Below, in pieces: positions 25,901 to 38,300 of a stretch of 64,000 bases of DNA. The notes under the pieces were generated by a model that had not been told where the DNA came from, did not search any database, and was given only the letters and a program-made list of their open reading frames with translations. Numbering within the stretch: the first letter of the stretch is position 1; each line of letters starts with the position of its first letter. Both the position numbers and the translations under genes were made by a program. This DNA is from Edaphochlamys debaryana. Lineage: Eukaryota > Chlorophyta > Chlorophyceae > Chlamydomonadales. Location of the stretch: the NCBI GenBank assembly GCA_016858145.1, contig JAEHOE010000084.1, positions 310,001 to 374,000 of the forward strand, read 5' to 3'.

Positions 25901-28900
25901 CTCCACCGCAATCCGCCATATGCAGGTCGATAGGCGACGTCGCCATGGCCTTCGGGCCAAGCGGTGTGACGACCAAGGAGAGCGCCACGACCTCCGGAAC
26001 GGAGGAGCGGCGGGGCGACGGGCGGTTCCGCGGGCCTTCGGCCTTCAGCCTTCTTCGGCATGGTGAGGGAATTCACACGGGCGGGGTTGCCAAGGGAGCA
26101 CCTCTCTGGGTCGCCTTTGCGTTGCCAGGGAAGAGCTGAATCTCGACCTGGTTTGTGGAGCTGGGCTTTCATCTGGATCTGGATCTGGACCTGGTCCAAA
26201 GTAAATCTGTCCCTGGAACTGGATTGAGACCCGCATCGGGATCCCGAATCTGGACCTGGAATCGTGAGGCTCGCATACGCTGATGCCCTCTTGCATGCGC
26301 ACGCATCCCCCGCCCTCCTGCAGAGACGGGCCCCTCGCCCGCGCGGAGTTTGGGCAGCTTAGCTCCCTCGGGTCAGTCCCTGCATGACGTCATCACATCC
26401 CAGACTCCCATGAAGCTCGACGTACTCATCCCTGTGGTGGTGAGCTGGGGACCTGGTTGACGCATCCAGTTGAAGATAAGATTCCTCTGGACTCCGCCCT
26501 GGACATGCGATCTGCCTCAGCCCACGTAGCGCGAACGTCCCGGGGAGCCGAGGGCGGCTGGCTCCGGTTTGTAGCCAGCACAGCCCGGCAAGGACAAATC
26601 CTTGAGCTACAAGGCCCCTCAACGCTTGCAAACCCCGACCAGGTCGCCGCTCCCCCGCCCGACGCGCCCGGCACGACGTGTGGGACGTCCGTTGCGACTA
26701 GCACGCCCTATGACACGTCATCAACGGCCACCGAGGGCAGCTCGTTGGCAGCGGCAGCCACTCCGCCAGACGCCGACGTTCCCGTGGTCCAGCTCACGGG
26801 TCGCGTGCTGGGCAAGGGCGCTTTCGGGAGCGTGTTTGAGGGCGTGTTCAACGGACAGCGCGTGGCAGTCAAGCAGATGTGCAGCACGCTAGACCTGAAC
26901 GAACAGGCCAAGACACAGGCGTTTCTGCAGGTGAGGGGGTGGTGAGGTTTTGGAGAGGTTTCTGCCGCAGGCTCACGCGTACCGGTACGTAGGTAGGACA
27001 GGGCGTACGGAGACTCGGAGAGATGTACGGAGGGTGTCGTACGTACGGAGGTGTTGGTGATTACTAAGCCCCGAACCTCGCAATCCGCGCAGGAGCTTGA
27101 AGTCCTGGCCCGATGCCAGCACCCCAACATCGGTAGGAAGGGGCACCGTAGGGGCACAGGAGCGCGAGGGGGCTGTGCTGGACGGTTGCTGCGGACAATA
27201 CCCCCGCACTTGGCAAACCGTCTTCGCAATCCCGTCCTGCCCCGACCAGTTCGCCTGCTGGCTGCGTGTGCTACACCGCCCAAACCCTGCATCGTGAGTG
27301 ACGCGGGGAACTAAGGGAGCGCAGTTGGTGGCAGTCCACGGTCGGGAGAAGGGCCGATGAGGGCACGTGCGGTGCAGCACTATCGACGCTCGCATATCCC
27401 TTTACTCTTTGCTCCAGGTGATGGAGCTCATGGCTACGAGCCTGGACAAGTTGTTGTACGGCAGGGGCCCCGGATCTTTGCTCCCTCTTGACCAGGTCCT
27501 ACACATCGGCATCGAAATTGCGAACGGGTTGGACTACCTGCACCCCACAGTCATGCACAGAGACCTCAAGCCGGCAAACGTGAGGGGGGAGGCAGGAAGG
27601 GGGGAAGAGAGGGAGCGGGGGGATCAGTGACAGAACGGGAAAAAAGAGGGATGGAGCAACCGGTATGTACACAAGAGGAGTTCCGCCTGTCATAAGCGTC
27701 ATGGGGTTGCCCTCTCACTGTTTTGCCCGTGCAGGTCCTGATCAACGACCCCTGCGGCAAACGGCCTGTGGTGAAGCTCTCAGACTTCAATCTGTCCCGA
27801 CTCAGCATCAGCATACTCGTCACAAAACACCCGGTAGGGTTTCAGAGAGGGGCGAACGGGCTCTGATGTGAAGCATCTGATGACCAGCAAACGTGGGCAG
27901 CTGGGCTAGCTAATGTGCGCACCGAGTGGTCTTGGTTCCAATGACCCAATCCCCCGCTTTTCGCCCGCAGGAGGCTGGCACGGTGCGTCGAGGGTAGAAA
28001 GCAGAGGGGTGCAGTTTCGATGTGTTGATGCATGCCTTCGCTATTTCAGAAGCCTAGGCTTAGGGTCTAAGCTCGACTGCTAACTCTTGTCCCCTGGCTT
28101 TTGTCCTTGACACATGGTGCAGGCTCCATACACCGCCCCGGTAAGCCCAGGGGCGCGACACATGGGTGGGGTCCGAATACGTGGCCCCGGCAGCTCCAGC
28201 TGCGCCTTGACGTCGACGCCTAAACTATCGAGGCCCTTCTCTCCGCAGGAGTGCTTTGACGTCGGGATCTGGGCTTTCACGCATAAAGTGGTGAGCTAGC
28301 CAGGAAAGCGCTACCATGCCTGGCAGCCGCGTCTGCATGTGTGTAGACGTGTAGACGTGCCCAAATGCTCCAGTCCACCCATCAAAGCCGTGCGCTGCCG
28401 CGTCTGTTATGTGTGTGCTGTTGCAGCCGTGCCCACCTGCTCCGTCCTATCTCTGTATGGACCGGTCACCGCTCCACCCCCCGCCACCCCGCCCCAGGAT
28501 ATCTACGCTTTCGGCGTCCTGCTGTGGGAGATGCTCGCCGGCGTGCAGCCCTGGAGCGGACTGGTGAGGCGGGATGCATGGCGGGGGATGGCCGCGGGGA
28601 CCAGAGACTCTCCGCACGGGCTGACCAGTGCTTGGTGTGCCCCCGGACCGGCCGTATCCTGGCCAAGCCCATGTTTCATTCCCACTTTGCCCGCCCGCTC
28701 CTAGACTGCCATGGCCATTGCCTCTTCGGTCACTCTTCTGGACCTGCGCCTTCCGGTGCCGCCGCCGCCCGTGACGCCCGGCGGCGCCGTCGCCAGCCGC
28801 TGGCCTCCCAAGCTGCGCAGGGTAGGGCGGGGTGGGATGGGTTTGAAAAAAATTGAACGCGCGCGCAGCGAGGGTCAGCGTCAGCCCGGCATAATGCCGT

Positions 28901-29246
28901 ACATCCGCATCCGCATCCGCATCCGCATCAAGACCCGCGCACACGCGTCATAGGGTCGGCGGCGTGCTGGGCGCGCCCTGAGCTATGTGCGCATGTTGTG
29001 CCGGTTCGGGCGTCGTACCTGTACTCTGAAAGTCTGCCCAAGCTGGTGTTCGCCAAGCAGCAGCCGCGGATGCGAGCTCTTACCCTGACTCGGCCCCCTG
29101 CTGCCCCTCCCATACCTACCCTCCGCGCGATGCTGCCTGCCCCACCACAGCTCCTGGAGGACTGCTGGGAGAAGGATCCCCTGCGCCGCCCGGCCGCGAT
29201 CGAGTGCGTCAAGCGGCTGATGCTCATGCAGCAGGCGAGTTATTAG
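22900..29246 (+). CDS. K2, receptor-like TKL kinase with DFN in place of DFG
   Basis: Exons: 22900-23181, 23376-23483, 23898-23952, 24157-24185, 24374-24520, 24796-24928, 25120-25278, 25455-25605, 25926-26062, 26324-26439, 26643-26930, 27093-27132, 27250-27293, 27418-27579, 27735-27833, 27971-27982, 28123-28140, 28249-28290, 28498-28563, 28705-28821, 29151-29246 (766 aa). Signal peptide, ectodomain (ELRRNLTITG, VQLQSGVTMRLTHLVV, AFCYP), membrane span (LVAVIAVVAFVAW), and a kinase with GKGAFGSV, VAVKQM, HRDLKPAN and TAPECFD. Asn (AAT 27789-27791) replaces the DFG glycine; Lys, the HRD Asp and the DFG Asp are kept. The segment after PWSGL is also divergent from K1 and K3. The position of the last donor reads GCGAGT, not GTGAGT. 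Either the protein ends ASY or a GC donor joins an exon such as 29667-29711 (ILEPP, stop TGA). Confidence 0.85.
25617..25760. repeat. degenerate GATGGGGG/GTCCGG minisatellite in a K2 intron
   Basis: Repeated units of GGGGATGGGGG with GTCCGG, GCCCGG or GAACGCACC. It lies between the exon ending 25605 and the exon at 25926. Confidence 0.8.
26160..26262. repeat. imperfect CTGGATCTGGA-type repeat in a K2 intron
   Basis: Several diverged CTGGATCTGGACCTGG units lie between the exon ending 26062 and the exon at 26324. No function is proposed. Confidence 0.6.
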
Positions 29247-30299
29247 AGTCAGCCGGTGCCCAGCTTTGCCCGCAGGGAGTTGGGTGTCTTCGTTTGTGCA
29301 TTTGGGCCCGGGCTCAGGGGTCCTCGGGCACAGGGGTTCGCGTGGGCAGGCTTGGCGGGCGGTTTGCGTCGGGAGAGCAGAGGGGCGATAGTAAGCGCGA
29401 CAGCAGGGCTTGGGAACGTAGTAGGGAGCAGGGGCAGGGGCAACACGGAAGCAGCGGTGCCTGCGTGCGGCGCCCTTACTGCCAGCCACCCCTGCCGCTG
29501 GCGGCCGCCTGGTGCAGGCGTTGGAGCCTCGCGTGAGCGGGGCTGGCCGGGGGCCGCGGGCTGCCATCGGTACTTACTGCCATCGTACTGTATCGTACCA
29601 TCGTACCGTACTTACGACGTGTCACGCTGCGCTTGCCCTCAATCTCCCGTGCCCGGACTGCCTCAGATCTTGGAGCCACCCGTGAGCCAAGAGACCCGTG
29701 GCCCGCCCTGAGCGGACCCTCGGCCCAGTGGAGGGGGATGGGCGCAGCCAGAGCGGGTCGGGGCGAAGCGACGGGGCGAGGCTCAGGGAGATTCTAAGCT
29801 GTCGGCCGCTCAGAGGACGGAGCGGGATCCTCGGTGCAATGCCGGTAATGGTGTTGTACCGGTTTCCTATGGTCGGTGGCTTGCTACAAACGAGGAAAGC
29901 AAGGGAGGGTACCGGGGACAGCAGCTGGAGTTCGGATGGGCCGTGCTTCTGCTGAGGCACAGGGAGGCTCAGGGCGCGATGGAATGGTCGAATTGGCATT
30001 GTGTCCCATCAGTTATTAGCAATCCTGGAGTATTGCAAATGTATGCTTCACCCTATGTCAGTGATGCCCTGTGCTTGGGGCTGTCCGCCGAAATGCGCTC
30101 ATCACTGAAAGGGCAACCTGTTATAGGGGCTGACGTGTCATCCCACGTTTCTCGGGTGAGCACAAGGGGAAACGGGGAGGAGGGGCAAATGCTATGCATA
30201 CCCGACGGCTTGTACTGCTGAGTGTTTAATACGAGACTGTCATGCGTCCGCTTGACATAGTACGCATACGCTATGGAGTCTATGACACGTGTGGGTTGA

Positions 30300-30340
30300 G
30301 GTCATGGCGCGTGCTGTGTAGGTCATGGCGCGTGCTGTGT
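30300..30340. repeat. 21-bp tandem duplication
   Basis: GGTCATGGCGCGTGCTGTGT appears twice in direct succession. Confidence 0.9.
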
Positions 30341-30555
30341 GCGTCCGATGACGTTCATGCATAGGGCTGGCTGAGCACAGTTGCCCACTTTCGTGACGAT
30401 GCGACGACGTGCGGAGCATTGAGAGTGCTACACTGCTACTGCTTCTTCAGATGACGGGGTCCATCGCTTGGTGAGGGCCGCTGGAGGGGACAGTCGTGGG
30501 GCACTCTTCAAACACCTCTCCGCCGAGTGTGCTCAGGCAAGCCTTCTGCTTTGGA

Positions 30556-30608
30556 GGGCTGAGCCCCCCGGCTGGCGCTCCGCGCCAGGCGCTACGGGGG
30601 CTCAGCCC
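30556..30608. repeat. GC-rich nested hairpin
   Basis: Outer arms 30556-30568 (GGGCTGAGCCCCC) and 30596-30608 are perfect reverse complements. The loop holds a second perfect stem, CTGGCGC (30572-30578) and GCGCCAG (30582-30588), with loop TCC. It is followed by about three copies of CAGCCCCCAAACT. Confidence 0.85.
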
Positions 30609-32339
30609 CCAAACTCAGCCCCCAAACTCAGCCCCCAAAAGACGGAAGGACTCAACACCGGAGCATCATACTATCAAACACCTGCTACCGGCTCACAGCA
30701 GCAGCCCCTGCGACGCAAATGGGCCAAGAAGGATGGCACGCTGAAAGCCGGCCCCCCTCCTCAGTCCCCACCACCTGCCAGCAGGTCACACACAGACTGG
30801 CGTGCCTGGATGCTCTTACCCCCATCAGACCTTTGCTTCGTTGTTCTCCTTTTGGTCTATCGCCCACCAGACAACGCAGTGCCGCTCTCTTTCCAGGGAC
30901 TCCAGCACCAGCCGATCCGTTTGTCGAAGACACAGCTGCTCGACCCCCCCCCGCTACAGACACAGGAGCAAGGACAGGGAAAAGGGCGGAGCCCCTAGAC
31001 CAACAAAGCCGAGCACCAGTGAAACCGGGCACTCGCGCTGAGCCCCAAACCGCACAGACCTACCCACGCTGCTGCCTTGATTGATGAGGGCCTGTGCAAT
31101 CCCCCAAACACATTTCCACGCCCTCGGCCCCTCGCCCCGCCCCGGAACCCCAAACCCCCGGAAACAAGAGAGAAAGCAACTCTCAAACCTGAGGTGCACC
31201 TTTGGGCGGCTTAACCCAGAGCAGAACCACGTGCATAGGATAAGGCGTTTCATGCAACCAATCCCTTCAAACTGCTTCGTTGACTGCGGGTGATGCAGGC
31301 ATGACATGCCTCCAAACATTAGCGGACATGACCGAGTAACTCACGGCAGAAAGGCTTAGTTTCATGCCCCCACATTGCAGGCGTGCAACACCTCGGATTC
31401 CTCCGACGCGAGCACAGACGAGCTTTGCCCGAGCAACAAAAACCAGCACCCCCAGAAGCCTTGTGGCTTGTGTACTACTTGGGGGCTATCGTATGCCCTC
31501 CACCCCCAGCCCCCAACAAGAATCAGGCAAGTCTGCATTTCTGCATTGCGTGCGCTACACACCAATGCGCCCCGGCCATGCCACCACAGCACCAGGCAGC
31601 ACGATACACTTTGACAGTTTGAGCATTATCCGGACATCCGTTTGACGACATGTGTCAAGTTGATGAGTCACGAGCCAAGTAGTAATACCCGCCAAGCCAA
31701 ATCGTTACTCAACACCCCAGAACAGGAGCCCGGATCTTTCTCCAGCATGAACAACAGCCATAGCTGCAGAACCTGAACCAGCACAATCGGCCGTGCATCA
31801 GCTTGGCCATGCTCCAAGGCCCTACCACCCGTGCCAGCCACACCCCTACTTCCCCGCCTACCCATCCCTCCTGCACACTGTTGTGATTTTGGGCCTGCCG
31901 CTGTCGGCTCAGATCCACCGCTTCCAGACAGCTTACGAGCGGTACCGCGACCCGTGACACAAACGAAGCTTTCCTGCAGGCGAGTTGGGCGCCCGGCCAG
32001 AACTCAGCCGAGTCCGTGTGGAAGGCATCAGGGCGCGCCGCCCCCTGCGGCGGCGGCGCTCGAGCCGGCGACGGAGACGCTGAGCCTGCCGGCCGCCGCG
32101 TGGGCGGGCTTGGCCTGGTGCCCCCCTTCCAGCGCCTGTTGACTCGGAGGGAAGCAGAGGAGGCAAAGGAACAAGACGGCGCACGTGAGGCCACCTGTTG
32201 ACCTACCGCACAGACACCGGAAGCAATCCCGTCATGCGAGAGTGTAAGAGTTGATGCACATCAGGGCCCAACGTGCCGACTGCTGGCACCTCGGCACAGC
32301 CCCTGCACCTATGGCCCACAGAGCTCCAGATTCTGGGGC

Positions 32340-35300
32340 CTAGGGCTGTCCGTCCCAGCCCTTTTCCTGCCTTCGGGCAGCCACCCTTGTCCGTCCCAGG
32401 CAGGTACGCCCACTCACATTCCGGACCAGGGCCAGGCGTTTCAGGAGCTCCATGGCAGCGGGTCGCCGTAGCGGGTCCTTGTCCCAGCACTCCTCAATCA
32501 GCTGACATACACAATAATGCGGACAAACGGGAAGGGGTCAGGCGAGGGCGTGAGGGCGCGAGTGTGAGCGAAAGGCACTGCACTGCGCTGTACCAGTCAT
32601 CCGGGATTGGCCAGTCGCGTGTCAGTTTCATGATGCGGATCAACGGGTAGCGGACCGTAAGTCGCGGGCGCGAGGGTGCGCGGGCGCTAGCGTCAGGCAC
32701 TAGCCATAATGTCAGCGCGTCAGGCACTAGCCATAATGTCAGCGCGTCAGGCACTAGCCATAATGTCAGCGCGTCAGGCACTAGCCATAATGTCAGCGTG
32801 TCAGGGGCTGCCCACCTGCTTGACCTTGAGCGGCCAGCGTTCCTTGGAGCTGCCCGGTGCTTCCTCGGGCGGCATGGGCAGGCGCTTGCCCAGCATGGTC
32901 ACGTGCATCGCAATGTTGACCGGCTCCTGCTCACGGAAGCAGACAGAGACACAGCAGCGGGGCGGAACGTCGGGGTGCCGCCGCCGCTTCGGGGGGATCC
33001 CTACACGGGGCGTCGCTGCTTCCGCCGGGAACACAACGAGGACCCGTGGGGGCCGGGGGGACAGCAAGTACGCTTCTGCCCGCGGCCATCCCCCGCCATG
33101 CATCCCGCCTCACCAGTCCGCTCCAGGGCTGCACGCCGGCGAGCATCTCCCACAGCAGCACGCCGAAAGCGTAGATGTCCTGCGGGCGGGTGCGGTCGGC
33201 GGGGGGCACAGCGTAGGGGTTGGGCAGAGGATGGGCACGGCTCAACCTTAAACACCCGCGAGGACACCTCCAGGGCGACAGACGCAGCGACGCGTTCCTG
33301 AAGAGCTCACCACCTTGTGGTTGAACTGCCACACGTCAACATCAAAGCACTCCTGTCAAGGGGATCGGCCATGACGGAGAGAAGCAGTCTTGAGTTAAAG
33401 AGGGCAAAGAGGGCCAGACGGAGTCTTGGGTGAGCGAGTGAGGGGTGCCACCACGAGGGTGCCTTCGTTTGCCCTGCCTCAGGCCACCTTCAGTCCCTCA
33501 CCGGTGCGACGTAGGCGGGCTGGGAGGTGTAAGTGTGACGGGGCGCAGGGCACAGGGAACGGAGGGCAGGGGGTAAGAGAAGGGGCAAAGCGGGGGAATT
33601 TGCAAGATCACCCTGCCGCCCCTGTCCGCTGCAGCAACTTCTGCAACCCCACCGTGCCAGCCTCCTGCAATACGGGGCAGCCGAGGGGCAAGGGACGGAT
33701 GAGACGCAGGTGCCAAACGGCGAAGGCCGGTGCGAGACCGCGATTCCTGTCCTGTACGCACCGGGTTTTGTGTGACCAGCATGCTGTGCCGAAGCCGCGA
33801 TATCCCAAAGTCGCTGAGTTTCACGACGGGCCGATCCGAGGTGGGGTCATTCAGGAGCACCTGGGAGGGGGGATGAGCGCCGGGCGGGGGAAGAGCACCG
33901 TCTGAGCACTCCGCTTCAATCCATCCTGCTCCTTCCCGCCCCCTCTCCTCCGAGCGCTCCCTCTCTTCCCCCCTTCCTGCCTCCCCCCTCACGTTTGCCG
34001 GCTTGAGGTCCCGGTGCATGACTGTGGGGTGCAGGTAGTCCAGCCCCTGGGCAATCTCCATGCCGATGTGAAGGACCAGATCCAGAGGGAGCAGAGATCC
34101 GCGACCTCTGCCGTACAGGACCTTGTCCAGGCTCGTAGCCATGAGCTCCATCACCTGGAGCAAAGAGTAAAGGGATATGCGAGCGTCGATAGTGCTGCAC
34201 CGCACGTGCCCTCATCTGCCCTCCTCCCGACCCTGGACTGCCCTCAACTGCCCTCCCTTCGTTCCCCGCGGTCACTCACGATGCACGGTTTGGGTGGTTT
34301 CACGCATGCCGCCAGCAGGCGGACTGAAGTTGCGTACCGTGGTGTGCAGGGAAAGGTGAAGCCAAGAAGGTCTAGAGCCTTTGGACAGCAAGCTCTGGGC
34401 CCGAGCAAAACCCGTCGCTAGCTCGTGCTGCCCCCACACATCCGCGCACCTATGTTGGGATGCTCGCACCGCGCCAACACCTCAAGCTCCTGCGCATACC
34501 AGCCGGGGGCAAGTGGGACGTGTAAGCACAACCTCAATGAGTGCCAGTTTCCCCAAATAGCATTCCTTTGCAAAGCCGCCGGGCGAAACCTGGGCCAAAG
34601 CACCTACCAGAACCGTGTGCCCTCGCACTTCCCGGCCTGGAACTGTAAGAGGGTTCTTAGGCCTTGCCTTGTGCCCTTGGACCCGCCCGGCCCATGACTT
34701 CTGTAGCACCTGCCTCACCTGTACGAATGCGTACGTCTTTTCATCCGATACTCCTTCGAACAGGTCCCCCATCTGTTTCACAGCCACCGGCATGCCGTTG
34801 AGCGTCCCCTCGAGCACGCGGCCAAACGTGCCCTTGCCCAGCACCCGGCTCGTGAGCTGCACCACGGGAACCCCTGGGTCTGGAGCCCCCGCTGACGCGT
34901 CATGGGCCTCTCCCCGGCAGGCTCCTGAGCCTGCAGTGACAGCGGCCACAGGGCCTTCCGCGACTGCTGTCGTCGTGGGGCCATCCTCCGTGGCGGGGCC
35001 CGCCTCGGCCTGCCCTCCTCTGCCCTCCACAGCAGCAGCGCCCTCGGCGGGATCAGACACCTGAGGCGCGGGCATGCATGGGACCCGGGTGAAGGGCGTC
35101 TCAGAGCGGTACACGCACAGCCGGCTGCCCCCGTCTTGCCCTCGTTTCAGGTTTCGGGGCATCGCCCCCCAGCCTTCCCCACACAATACAAAGAACAATA
35201 CCGCTCCCGCCACTCCGGTCACACACGAAGGAGCCCGCTACTCAGGTCTACGGCCCGGTTGATTAGTGCATGCTGTGATGGTGACTCACGGTAATGCTGG

Positions 35301-38300
35301 TCAGTAACCCGGGTTTGAAGGGCGTCTGCAGGGACACCACGCTCGGGCCCCCGTATGGGGCGCACGACGGCCCCAGCGCTATCGCAGGATAGCGCGAATG
35401 GGTGAGGGCGTCTGCGACAGGGATCAAATTGAAGCACAGGGCCACACGTGCGTGTCAGTGCCTGGCGGGCGGTTCGCCTCAGAACCTTACGGCCCCGCTC
35501 CCTGAAGTACCCCTGGAGCGGATCAACGCGCGATCCACAAGTGGATCCAGGCCTGGAGTGGATTCAGTCCTGGAGTGGATCCTAGCACCCACCCCGTGAG
35601 TCCATGCCGGATGACGCCAGCCCGCTGTCGCTGGCAACCGCCCCTGCCTTGGAGGCCTGCTCCCAATCGCCGGGTGGACTTTGCCGCCTGACGGGCCGGG
35701 GTTGCCGTCGCAAACAGCGTGAGAGAACTACAGGCAACTTTGCGGTGCAAAGGAAGAGAGGGATGCTCCGGCTGGGAGACTGTGGTTAGGCCACGCCAAG
35801 CTGGCCGTGGCGGGTTCTGCGGCTACCGTAGCAGCAATCCCCTCACCGCAGCCCTGCAGCTGATGGGTCGTCGTGAGCATCCGGCGCGGTCTTGCCGCCG
35901 CCCGCCTGCGCCCGCGCTTGCGCTTGGCGGCGGCGCCACAGCAGCGCCGCCCCCAAGCCCAGCGCAGCCAACAGCGCAGCCCCTGCAGTTGGCAGGGCGC
36001 AGAGGCCGTGAGATACTCTCAGATACCAGAGGCAGAGGCAGAGGCTTGGCGGTCGACGCCGGTTAGGCGGTTACACTTCCTTGAGGAAGCGCCATGGCCC
36101 AGCCACCTTGACGCACGACCCCGTCTCCTCTGATCTATGATATGATTTTTGCAGGAACACGTGGCCCGCGCCAGGTCACACATGGCCCCTAGCCACACCT
36201 CCGAGCGTGCCCACGAGGATCGCCACGAGGTTTGGGCCGTCGTCTCCACCGTCCCCGCCCCCGCCGCCGGCCCCCGCGTTCTGCGGCTGCTGCGCCCCGG
36301 GCGGTGCGGGCGGCTGCGGGGGCTCGAACAGGGGCGTCCGCAGCGCTGGGTCCTTCAGGTTGAGCAGGAAGCACCCGATGGGCCCCTGGGGACATACAGG
36401 CGGAACAGCGGGTAGCACCCCTCTTTAATCGCATCCAATGGGGCCCCGGGCGAAGCGGGAGGCGGAGGTCAGAGGGGAGGGTGTACATTCGCAGTGTGGC
36501 AAGGCAAGGCAGGTAGGAGTACCCGACACAGCGACACAGCTGTACGCGGGGACACCTCGATCGCAAGCAGACTTGGCGCTCAAGCCAGCCCTTCCTCCCG
36601 CGCCTGCGCAGCCGCAGCAACAAATCAGCTAGCTGCCGTACACCACCCTCCCTGTACGGCGCCACGCACGCACCAGCTGAGTCATGCAGTCCGACGTCAG
36701 CTCGTGGCGGCAGAGCCCGCTGACGTTGACGAGGCTCATGAAGTAGCCGTTGGGCAGGGGCCTGCCGCTCGTGTCAATGTCCATGCCCCATGTCACCTGC
36801 ACGGGGCCGTTGGTTTGGCGTGAGCATGGACTGAGGGTGTGGGAAGGAAGGGGCGGAAGCACAAGGGGGAGAGGGCCTCGTCCCGCGCGCGTACTCCCCC
36901 GATCCCTGACTCCTGAGCTGCATAGGCCCCCCTGCCACTAGCCAGCCTCCCGCCTCTGGGCGCAGAGCTAGTCCCAGGCTTCTTCGCCGTACGCCCCACG
37001 TGGCGACTACTCAAGCAAGGGCATTGGACTGAGGGCTTAAACTCAGGAATCGCCTCGACTGGCCACCGCGCACCATGCCATCAGCCCGGAGCATCGTGCC
37101 AAGGCGTGTCGAAACACACGGGCCTTCCCCACAGGCCCCCTCGCCCCCCACGCCGCGCCGCGCACCATGTCAAACACCCGCAGGAGCGAGCCCCAGCAGC
37201 GGCTCATAAGGGGCGCAGCCGTCGAGTTGACACAGCCGGTCTGCGGGGCCTTGTTCTGCGGGGCGGGTGGTGGGTACGGTTCCGGCGGTCAGATCTGGCG
37301 TAGGATCCCAGGCGCGGCGGGCCCTAGGCTTGTCCCCCGAGCGAGTCCCCCGACTGCCCCCGAGCAGGGACTCAGGGATCTAGGGACCCAAGGGGCTCGC
37401 CGGGACTCGGGCGACGACTTGCAGCGCGGGGGCAGCGGACGTGATGGCCTTAGAACTAGATCCCAGGGACATGGGCTTAGAACTAGACCCCAGGGACATA
37501 GGGAAACGCATGGGCGCGTCTGTGCGGCCCTTACCTCGTACTGCTGTGCGCCGGGGTACTGGGGCGGCCTCGGCACCGCCGCCAGGTTCTTGGCGGAGAG
37601 GGGGTTGGGGTAGCACGCGACTGGGGCAGATTCAGGGGGAGCAGAGGGGGGCGAGGAGGGCTGGGGTGCTGGCCGTTGGCCGTTGGCCGTTGGCCGTTGG
37701 CGGGACACACGGCGCTCCTGAGGCTGGCTGTTTACCGCATCGGCCGTGCCAACGCGGGTACCTGAGCCCCAACCGATGCACCCTACCCCACTGCACCCCA
37801 CCCCACCGCACCCAGGCCCACCACGGCTCCCCACGCAGAAGCGCCGTCACCCTCTGACAAGCTCACCAGCGCCACGCACCCGCACCACCATAGCCCCAGA
37901 GCGCTTGACCCCAAATCCGCCCCGTTGTAAGTAAGCCCCCTCCCCCCCAGCCGCACCCATGATGGCGGCAGCGTTTTCCGCAGCTAGCATTGCCCCCACA
38001 GTGCCGGGCGCGGACGGCACGAGGAAGTCTGCCCCGGGCGCTGCGGAGGGCGTGACGGGGGGTACCGGTAAACGGGGGTTTAGAGAGGGCCCGCGGGTCA
38101 ACGCAGTGTGGAATGGGCGCAAAGCGTGCCCCCGCCGCACCCGCCCCTGCCCTCGACAGGAAGTTGGCCGAGTTGGGCCAGATAGAGCCAGGGCCGGAAG
38201 CAGGGGCCGCGGCCATGCTCGTAGGGGGTTACGGCTCGGGGCATTGGCGCAGGAAAGGTGCGGCTGCGGCCACGGACCACGCCAACTGCGACATGCCGAC

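Larger units (their letters stand above)
29247..32339. other. intergenic region between the convergent K2 and K3 genes
   Basis: The 3' ends of K2 (plus) and K3 (minus) face each other here. The region holds a possible last K2 exon (29667-29711), a 21-bp tandem duplication, a GC-rich hairpin, and a plus-strand frame (30468-30998, 176 codons) with no recognisable motif and a proline-rich composition. No gene could be supported. Confidence 0.4.

Noticed and set aside
30468..30998. 176-codon plus-strand frame
   Set aside because: Low-complexity Pro/Gln-rich translation across the hairpin and a tandem repeat, with no motif.
32693..32800. CRISPR-like array
   Set aside because: The 27-bp units are contiguous with no unique spacers, there are no cas genes, and it lies in an intron of a eukaryotic gene.
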